15,398 bases of DNA from Bdellovibrio sp. Lineage in GTDB: Bacteria > Myxococcota > SpSt-1050. Below the pieces are notes generated by a model. It did not search any database, was not told where the DNA came from, and saw only the letters and a list, made by a program, of their open reading frames with translations. The stretch covers positions 1-15,398 of the forward strand of contig DYEF01000061.1 of the NCBI GenBank assembly GCA_020725805.1, read 5' to 3'. A program made the position numbers and the translations under genes. Positions 7,070 through 13,546 of the stretch are shown piece after piece. The first letter of the stretch is position 1. Each line of letters opens with the position of its first letter.

Positions 7070-8423
7070 GCGGGGTAAAATAGATAAAGGAATTTCTGTC
7101 CTTGCTCATATCGATAACGGTGTTGCAGTCCGATTCATTGCTAAGTCTTACTGCCCTGAAATAGCTCCTGTCAGACTGGTGATGCGGTATTACTTTTATC
7201 TTCGTAAGGAAGATTTTATTACTTGCCCCGACAATCGTCTCTTCGCTGCTGAAATCTATCAGCCCAGACATTCTGTCACTGTCTTTGACTTTGATGTGAT
7301 ACCGCACCCACCACCTCTGGACATTATATACCTCTCCTGTCATAACTCCTGCCACAAAGACGGTCATTCCGGGATTTGTATCCCTGTCCTGATCATATAC
7401 ATACTCCGTATTTTCGAAATCAGGCAGCGGTGTATTCCAGGGGTCCGGTAGCCTTGCCCCCCTTACATCAAGGACCGTGTCTGTAACGAATCCCGTTCCT
7501 GTTTTCATCTCCGGAAGCCTTTCCGTATTATTCACAAGAACCGGGATTGAATCGCTGTAAGAGTCCGGGACTATTATATATGCGAGGTCCTCGAATTCGG
7601 AATCATCCTCCTTGAAATTCTTCAGTCTTATCGAGCAGAGTTTCAGATTAATACTTATCCCGCCCTTGGAGTTCTGAATTATCTTCGCAAGCCCGTAGGC
7701 AACCGACACAGAATCCTGCTGGGAGACAAGAGGGAGACCGGTAGTCCTTACCGCATAATTGACATTCCACCCCCATATTCCCGTATATGCATAGGATTCC
7801 TTTTCGAAGTTTATGTCTTTCCCCCAGTCAATACCGCCTTCACGGGGCATACACTCACCGGATACCGGACTATCTGCTCTGCAGTTTTCATTGTCATTTA
7901 TACCGTCAGGCAGCCTGCATTCATATCCCCAGCCAAAGAAATAACAGTCCTTATTGCAAAAACACCGTCTTATGCAGATCTTTTCATCGCCGCACGACCA
8001 GCCTCTCCCCAGTTTTCTGCAATCAGCATCTTTCGTGCACTTTTTTACACAGAAACCGCTTTTACCGCATATGTATTCAGATGTAAGACTCTCCCTGCAT
8101 ATATCGTCATTTTCACAGGGAATCTCCTTTGCCAGAATACACTTCTTGTCCTTTTCACCTTTCTTAAGACACCTTCCGCAGGGAGAACAGAAATAACCAT
8201 TTTCAATATCCTCTGAGCCAAAGACAAATACACAGTCCTTATCGGAGTTACAGTCTACAGAACAGACTCCGTCATCAGAACAGTATCTCCCTATACCACA
8301 CTCCATATCCCTCGTACAGACTGAGTAATTACCGCCTAAAATGTCCGTTTTAATCCCGTCAGTCTGCTCACAGGACACAAGCAACACAACAAAAAACATA
8401 AAAAGAATATAAATACCCTTCAT
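7056..8423 (-). CDS. large cysteine-rich outer-membrane lipoprotein, function unknown
   Basis: A 455-residue lipoprotein with lipobox LLVSC (Cys18) and Glu at +2, consistent with outer-membrane anchoring. Residues 36-191 hold 24 cysteines in modules of the CxxDxxCxxGxxC type (C36, C42, C48, C54; then C58, C64; C129, C135, C144, C150), resembling the Dickkopf-N/EGF-like cysteine repeats common in Myxococcota surface proteins. The same module recurs in the Pal of this window. Residues about 200-455 are cysteine-poor (two Cys), rich in beta-prone and aromatic residues, and match no family I can name. The start is fixed by the signal peptide; there is no Shine-Dalgarno sequence. A strong promoter ends 8 nt before the ATG, which predicts a leaderless mRNA. 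The gene converges on uvrA with a 75-nt gap. Confidence 0.85.
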   Translation of the reverse strand: MKGIYILFMFFVVLLVSCEQTDGIKTDILGGNYSVCTRDMECGIGRYCSDDGVCSVDCNSDKDCVFVFGSEDIENGYFCSPCGRCLKKGEKDKKCILAKEIPCENDDICRESLTSEYICGKSGFCVKKCTKDADCRKLGRGWSCGDEKICIRRCFCNKDCYFFGWGYECRLPDGINDNENCRADSPVSGECMPREGGIDWGKDINFEKESYAYTGIWGWNVNYAVRTTGLPLVSQQDSVSVAYGLAKIIQNSKGGISINLKLCSIRLKNFKEDDSEFEDLAYIIVPDSYSDSIPVLVNNTERLPEMKTGTGFVTDTVLDVRGARLPDPWNTPLPDFENTEYVYDQDRDTNPGMTVFVAGVMTGEVYNVQRWWVRYHIKVKDSDRMSGLIDFSSEETIVGASNKIFLTKIKVIPHHQSDRSYFRAVRLSNESDCNTVIDMSKDRNSFIYFTPHYSE

Positions 8424-8431
8424 TGACGAAA

Positions 8432-8460
8432 TTTATAACACGGACGTATATCGATGTCAA
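8432..8460 (-). promoter_or_regulatory. sigma70-type promoter of the cysteine-rich lipoprotein (predicts leaderless mRNA)
   Basis: On the minus strand TTGACA (8460-8455) is followed by a 17-nt spacer and TATAAA (8437-8432). Counting 7 nt past the -10 box puts the transcription start at about 8425, one or two bases before the ATG at 8423. The absence of any GGAGG-like site supports a leaderless message. Confidence 0.7.
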
Positions 8461-8489
8461 AAGTCATCTGTCTGACGCATCTCAGAAAA

Positions 8490-8520
8490 CCTGTCTTCTG
8501 AATTACAGGCAAAAACCTGT
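8490..8520. repeat. three CCTGT/ACAGG half-sites in the divergent intergenic region
   Basis: CCTGT at 8490-8494, ACAGG at 8505-8509 and CCTGT at 8516-8520 alternate in orientation. The two forward copies share AAAACCTGT (8486-8494 and 8512-8520), 26 bp apart. The cluster lies upstream of both divergent promoters, between -30 and -60 of each gene's promoter elements, where a regulator could act. Five-base motifs can recur by chance. Confidence 0.3.
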
Positions 8521-8531
8521 TTCAAAAAAAA

Positions 8532-8560
8532 TTGAAAAATTTGTCTGAACATAGTATTGT
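8532..8560 (+). promoter_or_regulatory. candidate promoter of the first 16-cysteine lipoprotein
   Basis: TTGAAA (8532-8537), a 17-nt spacer and TATTGT (8555-8560) match sigma70 consensus at 5/6 and 4/6 positions. The predicted start near 8567 leaves a leader of about 20 nt containing AAGGAGG (8574-8580). Confidence 0.4.
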
Positions 8561-8586
8561 TTTTTTAGAATTTAAGGAGGTGTTTT

Positions 8587-9099
8587 ATGAAAAAAATTCT
8601 TTTTCTGTTCGTTCTGGTCTTTGTTTTTCCCCTAAGCTGTTCGGATGACGACAACGTCAGGCTCGACTGCAACAAGTATTGTGAAAAAGCCACCAAGTGC
8701 GATGAGGAGATGACAGCGGAAGAGAAATCAAACTGCAATCAATTCTGCAACAACTTAAACGAAAAGGGATATTTCGATAAAAATTACCTCAAAAACATCA
8801 ACGAATGTCTTGACAATGATGATTGTGCCAAGATTGAGAGTTGCGTAGAAGAATCTCAGAGCAAATGCCCCGCTATCGATGGCTCAAAATATTACGAGAC
8901 AATCTGCAATAAGATGCTCGAGTGCAAAGCCACTACAAAGACAAAGGAAGAATGCATAGAAGAGCAGAAAAAAGAGAATAACGACTTTTCCTGCACTACA
9001 GAGAAATATGTATCGGATATGACAGATTGTGTATCAAAGGTATCCTGTGATAAGTATATGGAAGATATGATGAACTGTATGCTCCTAATTTTTCAGTGA
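8587..9099 (+). CDS. 16-cysteine lipoprotein A, function unknown
   Basis: A 170-residue lipoprotein: MKK, a hydrophobic core, lipobox FPLSC (Cys18), then Ser at +2 (outer-membrane type by the E. coli rule). A strong AAGGAGG precedes the ATG. The mature part has 16 further cysteines (28, 32, 38, 50, 54, 74, 80, 86, 94, 107, 113, 123, 136, 148, 154, 164), enough for eight disulfides, and is otherwise charged and helix-prone. Two seven-cysteine repeats are visible, 32-86 and 107-164, each opening C-x5-C and each with a C-x5-C pair before its last Cys. A paralogue with the same cysteine pattern lies at 10260-10784. I recognise no named family; similar small cysteine-rich lipoproteins occur in deltaproteobacteria. 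Its stop codon lies inside the 3' end of the convergent dehydrogenase gene (15-nt overlap). Confidence 0.85.
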   Translation: MKKILFLFVLVFVFPLSCSDDDNVRLDCNKYCEKATKCDEEMTAEEKSNCNQFCNNLNEKGYFDKNYLKNINECLDNDDCAKIESCVEESQSKCPAIDGSKYYETICNKMLECKATTKTKEECIEEQKKENNDFSCTTEKYVSDMTDCVSKVSCDKYMEDMMNCMLLIFQ

Positions 9100-10104
9100 G
9101 GCTGCCCATTCGGTAATCCCGTCCACAGAGTATTCTCCCTGCCCGTCGAATACAGACCTGCGGGAGAATACACCATTATAGAGTTTCTCCTTTTTGACAT
9201 ATTCAGGTGTTGAGAGGAGTGCCTTTCTGTATTCATCGGGAGTGATATTCTGTCTGGCAAACGAGAAATCGAGCCCGATATTTTTGAAAAAGCCATACAT
9301 CTTTTTGTAATCAAATACCGCCTCATCTCTCTGCAGCTTCAGGACAACAAGAATATTCAGTGCGATTAACAATCCGTGTATATAATGTTTGTGTGTAATC
9401 TCCTCAAGACAATAACCCAGAAAGTGCTCTCCCCCTTCCTCGGGACGTGAATTCCCCCATTCCTCGCAGAGAAGCACCTCTTCAAGCTGTCCTCTGACAA
9501 TCGCACGCAATCCTTCTTCGTTTAGTACCGATATATCGGTCTCTCTTGAAAGAAGGTTAACAGCAATATTACGGGAGGCGTTGTAATAGGATATATCATA
9601 CCTGTCACCGAATTCGCGCCTCGCAATATTCCAGTCACCGAGTGCGGTTGTAATTGAGAGGACATCCGAGACACCGGCCTTATTGAGTATCTCCGGTCCT
9701 TTTTTCAATATAGCGTAGTCAACAATAAATCTCTGAGGATTGACATCCTCCACATACCTTACCTTGTGGTCGAATCTGACGGCAACAGACCTGCACAACC
9801 AAGCGTCGACAGAGACGACAGACGGCACAATCACAACAGGCAGATTCCATTTTGCCGCAAGATATTTTGCTGTATCGCAGGCAGTACCTCCGCCGAATCC
9901 GTATATAATGTTACCTTCCTTTTTGTCAGAAGAGAGCCTTTTCAGATTATCTTCGGTCATATCACAATTAAATATCACTTCCTTTGGCCTTACATTATCC
10001 TTTATCAGGGCGAAAGGCTCTTCCATTGTAACGAGTATGCAGTCTTTTTCCCTGTTGATAATCTCTGAAAAAATGTTATTTCCTTCAATCAGGTTTTTTG
10101 ACAT
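9085..10104 (-). CDS. glycerol-1-phosphate dehydrogenase-like (Fe-ADH/AraM-EgsA superfamily) enzyme
   Basis: A 339-residue cytoplasmic NAD(P)-dependent enzyme of the dehydroquinate synthase/iron alcohol dehydrogenase fold. The dinucleotide motif is GFGGGTACDTAKYLA (69-83), followed by PVVIVPSVVSVDAW (89-102). Expected metal ligands are Asp147 (GVSDVLS), His227 (GGEHFLGY) and His243 (YIHGLLIA), and ALGDWNIARRE (154-164) matches the family's ALxDW segment. Closest recognisable relatives reduce dihydroxyacetone phosphate to sn-glycerol-1-phosphate (archaeal EgsA, bacterial AraM). The usual SxDG substrate segment reads SVDAW here, so substrate may differ. The start is supported by GGAGG 7 nt upstream. 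It is transcribed against, and sits between, two paralogous cysteine-rich lipoprotein genes; no lipid-synthesis partner is in the window. Alternative: another polyol-phosphate or cyclitol enzyme of this fold. Confidence 0.85.
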   Translation of the reverse strand: MSKNLIEGNNIFSEIINREKDCILVTMEEPFALIKDNVRPKEVIFNCDMTEDNLKRLSSDKKEGNIIYGFGGGTACDTAKYLAAKWNLPVVIVPSVVSVDAWLCRSVAVRFDHKVRYVEDVNPQRFIVDYAILKKGPEILNKAGVSDVLSITTALGDWNIARREFGDRYDISYYNASRNIAVNLLSRETDISVLNEEGLRAIVRGQLEEVLLCEEWGNSRPEEGGEHFLGYCLEEITHKHYIHGLLIALNILVVLKLQRDEAVFDYKKMYGFFKNIGLDFSFARQNITPDEYRKALLSTPEYVKKEKLYNGVFSRRSVFDGQGEYSVDGITEWAASLKN

Positions 10105-10116
10105 CTCTTCCTCCGT

Positions 10117-10138
10117 AAAAAAAATGAGACTTAGTCTC
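10117..10138 (-). promoter_or_regulatory. hairpin plus T8 tract in the dehydrogenase leader (attenuator-like)
   Basis: On the minus strand a 13-nt palindrome (GAGACT-A-AGTCTC, 10138-10126) is followed by one base and then eight T residues (10124-10117), immediately upstream of the GGAGG of the dehydrogenase. This is the layout of an intrinsic terminator, but the stem is only 5-6 bp. It could be a leaky attenuator, an operator, or chance. Confidence 0.35.
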
Positions 10139-10206
10139 TCAGGTGATGAATTAGTATCAAAGTCCCCTTTTGTAAAGCGATTTCAGCTATCAAAACTTCA
10201 AAATAT

Positions 10207-10220
10207 CTGTTTACAAACAG
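10207..10220. promoter_or_regulatory. 14-bp palindromic operator candidate
   Basis: CTGTTT-AC-AAACAG is a perfect inverted repeat with 6-bp arms. It overlaps the whole -35 box (10210-10215) of the promoter serving the second 16-cysteine lipoprotein, the position expected of a repressor site. The CTG-N8-CAG spacing is two bases shorter than the E. coli LexA box. Confidence 0.45.
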
Positions 10221-10238
10221 TAATAATTTGTGGATAAT
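10210..10238 (+). promoter_or_regulatory. promoter of the second 16-cysteine lipoprotein
   Basis: TTTACA (10210-10215), a 17-nt spacer and GATAAT (10233-10238) each match consensus at 5 of 6 positions. The predicted start near 10245 is just before the GCGGAGG (10247-10253) and the ATG at 10260, giving a leader of about 15 nt. Confidence 0.65.
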
Positions 10239-10259
10239 TTGTTTCTGCGGAGGTTAAAT

Positions 10260-10784
10260 ATGAGAAAATTTATAAAATTTATTGCTCTGATTACCTGTCT
10301 GTTGGCGGTGATTTCATGTTCCGGTGATTCGGATAAGAAAGCAGAATTCGACTGCGAAAAGCTCTGTGACAAGACACTGGAATGCGGCAACATAAAGGAG
10401 TCACAACTTGCAAACTGCAAGACTTACTGCAAGGATTATCAGAATAACGGATATTTCGAGCAGTCATATATGGATGCCATGGGTAAATGCCTCACAAACG
10501 ATAAATGCAGCGATATCGAAGCCTGTGTAAAAGAGATTCCGACCCAGTGTCCGCCTCCTCCGGATGTTGCCAAGTATGCGGAGACACTCTGCGACAAAAT
10601 GATTGAATGTAAGGCAACACTTGATACAAAGGAGACCTGCGTTCAGAAAATGAACAAACCCGAAAACTACAAATGTCTCACTCAGAAATTCATCGACAAT
10701 ACAACCGTCTGTATCGAAAAAATTAATTGTGCCACATACCTTACAGATTTTTTAAACTGTCAGGCCGAACTTTTACAAAAATAA
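10260..10784 (+). CDS. 16-cysteine lipoprotein B, paralogue of the gene at 8587
   Basis: A 174-residue lipoprotein with lipobox VISC (Cys20) and Ser at +2. The ATG at 10260 is preferred over an in-frame TTG at 10230 because GCGGAGG (10247-10253) lies just upstream and the lipoprotein signal MRKF plus hydrophobic core begins there. The mature protein has 16 further cysteines (32, 36, 42, 53, 57, 77, 83, 89, 97, 111, 117, 127, 139, 151, 157, 167), whose spacing matches lipoprotein A within one residue throughout. Shared segments include NGYF/KGYF, CDKMIECKAT/CNKMLECKAT and the closing YLTDFLNC/YMEDMMNC. The two seven-cysteine repeats are also present. The sequences have diverged in most non-cysteine positions, so this is not a recent copy. 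Function is unknown; an exported disulfide-stabilised binding or structural role is plausible. Confidence 0.87.
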   Translation: MRKFIKFIALITCLLAVISCSGDSDKKAEFDCEKLCDKTLECGNIKESQLANCKTYCKDYQNNGYFEQSYMDAMGKCLTNDKCSDIEACVKEIPTQCPPPPDVAKYAETLCDKMIECKATLDTKETCVQKMNKPENYKCLTQKFIDNTTVCIEKINCATYLTDFLNCQAELLQK

Positions 10785-10789
10785 TCAGA

Positions 10790-10931
10790 TAGGCCAAAAT
10801 CCTGAATCCCTTATTACTGACAATCGGTTCTGCAATCGATTATAGCTTATCAATCGTCCGGCAATCTTTACAAATTAATTAGTTGAAGAAGCCGCTTAAT
10901 TAATATAAATAAAGTTTTGCCTTTTGGCCTA
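10790..10931. repeat. perfect 10-bp long-range inverted repeat framing the lipoprotein B-mutS intergenic region
   Basis: TAGGCCAAAA (10790-10799) and TTTTGGCCTA (10922-10931) are exact reverse complements 122 nt apart. They start 6 nt after the lipoprotein stop and end 22 nt before the mutS start, so they frame nearly the whole gap. No flanking target duplication is seen, which argues against a recent miniature transposon. In RNA the arms could pair across the leader. A smaller A/T inverted repeat (ATTAATTA at 10874-10881 with TAATTAAT near 10897-10904) lies inside. Confidence 0.5.
10821..10867 (+). repeat. four CAATC(G) direct repeats upstream of mutS
   Basis: CAATCG occurs at 10821-10826, 10833-10838 and 10851-10856, and CAATCT at 10862-10867. 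Start-to-start distances are 12, 18 and 11 nt. The cluster overlaps a weak promoter candidate (CTGACA 10817-10822, 18-nt spacer, TATAGC 10841-10846), so it could be a regulator array on the mutS promoter. The motif is short. Confidence 0.35.
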
Positions 10932-10946
10932 ACGAAATAAAGGCGG
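10919..10946 (+). promoter_or_regulatory. mutS ribosome binding site within a possible hairpin
   Basis: AAGGCGG (10940-10946) is the best Shine-Dalgarno match and lies 7 nt before ATG 10954, which decides that start over the in-frame GTG at 10948. GCCTTT (10919-10924) can pair with AAAGGC (10939-10944), hiding the site. This left strand shares bases 10922-10924 with the right arm of the long inverted repeat, so the two foldings exclude each other. Confidence 0.35.
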
Positions 10947-10953
10947 CGTGAAA

Positions 10954-13542
10954 ATGATTGAGGATAAAAACTTTATTTCCGAAGTAAATCTGACCCCGAT
11001 GATGCAGCAGTATCTTCAGACCAAATCCCAGTATCCCGACTGTATCCTCTTTTTCAGGCTCGGCGATTTTTACGAGATGTTCTTTGAGGATGCCGTAAAT
11101 GTCTCGAAGCTTCTGAATCTTACCCTAACCTCCCGCTCAAGGGGAGAAGAGAAGGTGCCGATGTGCGGTGTCCCCCATCATTCAGCGAAATTTTACATAA
11201 ACAAACTTCTCGATATGGGATACAAAATCGCGATCTGTGATCAGGTCGAAGACCCGAGATTCGCAAAGGGGATTGTAAAGAGAGAGGTCACCCGTATTGT
11301 TACTCCCGGAATGGTTCTGGATACCGACACCCTCGAATCCGACAGATTCAATTTTATCTGTGCGGTTTTCTGTATAAAAGGGGTATATTCCGCGGCATTC
11401 CTCGACCCGTCCACGGGAGACCTCTTCGTCTCCGAGACCAAGGATATTTCCGACATAAGGGACAGGATAAAACTTATGGAGCCGCGGGAGATTCTTGTAA
11501 GGGGGAATCAGGAGTCAAAGGACCTGACAAGATATCTCGAAAAGGAGAGGATACCGTTCTCTTTGATAAGCGAGGAACTGCAAAGCAAAAATGGAAGTTC
11601 TGCCTTCGGCAACAATTTGAGTGAAGGGTTATCCGGTGCGGTACAAATCATCATCAATTATGTCGAATCCCTGCAGAAACGTCAGATAACACTCATAAAA
11701 GACCCTGTCTCAATCGATGAGAAGGATTATCTCTTTCTGGACGAGACCTGCCAGAGGAATCTCGAGATATTCGCAAACTCCCTTGACCAGAAAAAATACG
11801 GCTCCCTCTTCTGGGCGGTCGACAGGACAAACTCCGCAATGGGCTCAAGAATGCTGAGGCGCTGGCTGCAATATCCGCTTCTCAGTATATCGGAAATCGG
11901 CAAACGTCACAATGCCGTCGAGGAACTCCGGAACGACACGATACGACTTAGTGAACTCTCGAATCTCATAAAAGAGATGTCCGATATCGAGAGACTCGCC
12001 TCAAAGGTCTGTTACAGACATGCAAATCCAAGGGACCTGATATCGATAAAAAACAGTATAAAACCGCTTGCCAGAATAAAGAATATCATAGGCCAGATGC
12101 ATTCCGAACTGATATCAGAAATCAACGGCAGGATTGACCTGCTATCAGACGTTTTTGAACTCATAGAAAAAAGGATCATGGATGACCCGCCGGCAGTAAT
12201 CAATGAAGGCGGAATAATCAAACCCGGCAACAACAGTGAGCTGGACGAACTTATCAGAATTTCAAAAGACCTCAAATCCATAATCGCCGGCATAGAAGAG
12301 CGGGAGAGAAACAGGACAGGTATAAATTCCCTGAAGGTCAGATACAACAAGGTCTTCGGCTATTTCATCGAAGTTACAAAGGCAAATCTTCACCTCGTAC
12401 CGCAGGATTACATCAGAAAACAGACGATGGTCAATGCCGAGAGATTCATTACCGAAGAACTCAAAAACCTCGAAGAAAAGGTCCTTTCATCGGACGAGAA
12501 GAGAAAGGCGCTCGAGTATGACATCTTCATGGAGACACTCAGCGAACTCTCTGCCGAAATTGCAAGAATCGAAAAGACCGCCGACGGAATTGCCTGTCTG
12601 GACGCCCTGACCTCATTCGCCACCGTATCACTCGAGGAGAATTATGTAAAACCGGAGATTACCACAGAAAATCTGATAGACCTCTCGGGGGCGAGACACC
12701 CTGTTCTCTCCAAACTGATAGGTTACAGCAGATATGTACCGAACGACATTCACCTTAACACCGAAGATACACAGCTCATGATTGTAACAGGTCCCAATAT
12801 GGCCGGCAAATCTACGCTTATGAGAATGACTGCCCAGATTCTGATACTTGCACAATCGGGAAGTTTCGTACCTGCCACAAGCGCAAGAATAGGAATTGCC
12901 GACCGGATATTTACGAGAGTCGGCGCAAGCGATTTCCTTTCAAAGGGACTTTCAACATTTATGGTGGAGATGGTAGAGGTCGGAACGATTCTAAAAAGGG
13001 CAACAAAAAAATCTCTCATTCTGCTGGACGAGGTCGGGAGAGGAACTTCGACCTTCGACGGGATTTCCATAGCATGGGCGATCGCCGAGGATATTCACGA
13101 CAGAATCGGTGCAAGAACGATTTTTGCAACCCACTATCACGAACTGACAGACCTGTCCCTGACGAAACCGCGCATAAAGAACTACAGTGTTTCGGTCAAG
13201 GAATTCAATAACGAGATTATATTTTTATACAAACTGATTCCGGGCGGCACAAGTCTCTCTTACGGGATTCAGGTGGCAAAACTTGCGGGAGTACCGGAGG
13301 AAGTTATAAAAAGGGCACAGGAGATACTGAAGAATCTTATGGAGACCGAGTTCGACGACATCGGACGCCCGCGGCTCTCAAGATCCGAAAAGAAAGAAGA
13401 GACATCTCAGCTGAGTCTCTTTCACACCAGTGCAAGAGAGGAGATTCTCGACGAACTGGAGGAGATAGACCTGAACAGTCTGACTCCAATCGATGCACTG
13501 AATTTTCTCTTCAGAATCAAGGAACGGCTCAGAAAAAGGTAG
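10954..13542 (+). CDS. mutS: DNA mismatch repair protein MutS
   Basis: MutS binds mismatches and, with ATP, forms a sliding clamp that recruits MutL. The 862 residues match the family (E. coli 853). The mismatch-reading Phe-x-Glu is in GDFYEMFFEDA (Phe39, Glu41). Connector, lever and clamp domains follow; NKVFGYFIEVTKAN (465-478) marks the lever/clamp region. The ATPase has Walker A GPNMAGKST (613-621), the STFMVEM segment (667-673), Walker B LILLDE (688-693) with GRGTSTFDG (695-703), and ATHYHEL (725-731). QLSLF (819-823) is a standard beta-clamp binding motif, and NSLTPIDALNFLFRIKE (841-857) is the C-terminal oligomerisation tail. All key residues are present. An in-frame GTG at 10948 would add two residues. 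It stands alone, without mutL, and converges on cpoB with a 4-nt gap. Confidence 0.98.
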   Translation: MIEDKNFISEVNLTPMMQQYLQTKSQYPDCILFFRLGDFYEMFFEDAVNVSKLLNLTLTSRSRGEEKVPMCGVPHHSAKFYINKLLDMGYKIAICDQVEDPRFAKGIVKREVTRIVTPGMVLDTDTLESDRFNFICAVFCIKGVYSAAFLDPSTGDLFVSETKDISDIRDRIKLMEPREILVRGNQESKDLTRYLEKERIPFSLISEELQSKNGSSAFGNNLSEGLSGAVQIIINYVESLQKRQITLIKDPVSIDEKDYLFLDETCQRNLEIFANSLDQKKYGSLFWAVDRTNSAMGSRMLRRWLQYPLLSISEIGKRHNAVEELRNDTIRLSELSNLIKEMSDIERLASKVCYRHANPRDLISIKNSIKPLARIKNIIGQMHSELISEINGRIDLLSDVFELIEKRIMDDPPAVINEGGIIKPGNNSELDELIRISKDLKSIIAGIEERERNRTGINSLKVRYNKVFGYFIEVTKANLHLVPQDYIRKQTMVNAERFITEELKNLEEKVLSSDEKRKALEYDIFMETLSELSAEIARIEKTADGIACLDALTSFATVSLEENYVKPEITTENLIDLSGARHPVLSKLIGYSRYVPNDIHLNTEDTQLMIVTGPNMAGKSTLMRMTAQILILAQSGSFVPATSARIGIADRIFTRVGASDFLSKGLSTFMVEMVEVGTILKRATKKSLILLDEVGRGTSTFDGISIAWAIAEDIHDRIGARTIFATHYHELTDLSLTKPRIKNYSVSVKEFNNEIIFLYKLIPGGTSLSYGIQVAKLAGVPEEVIKRAQEILKNLMETEFDDIGRPRLSRSEKKEETSQLSLFHTSAREEILDELEEIDLNSLTPIDALNFLFRIKERLRKR

Positions 13543-13546
13543 GTTT

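Noticed and set aside
7014-7451. A 145-codon plus-strand frame after uvrA
   Set aside because: It lies antisense to the cysteine-rich lipoprotein, has no recognisable domain, and its frame is explained by the codon bias of the opposite strand.
10207-10220. LexA (SOS) box
   Set aside because: The spacing CTG-N8-CAG is two bases shorter than the E. coli CTG-N10-CAG box and the downstream gene is a lipoprotein, not a repair gene.
10230-10259. Upstream start for lipoprotein B at 10230
   Set aside because: It lies within the promoter region; GGAGG and the lipoprotein signal both point to ATG 10260.
10790-10931. Miniature transposable element defined by the 10-bp inverted repeats
   Set aside because: No target-site duplication is seen next to the arms and no second copy is visible in the window; kept only as an inverted repeat.
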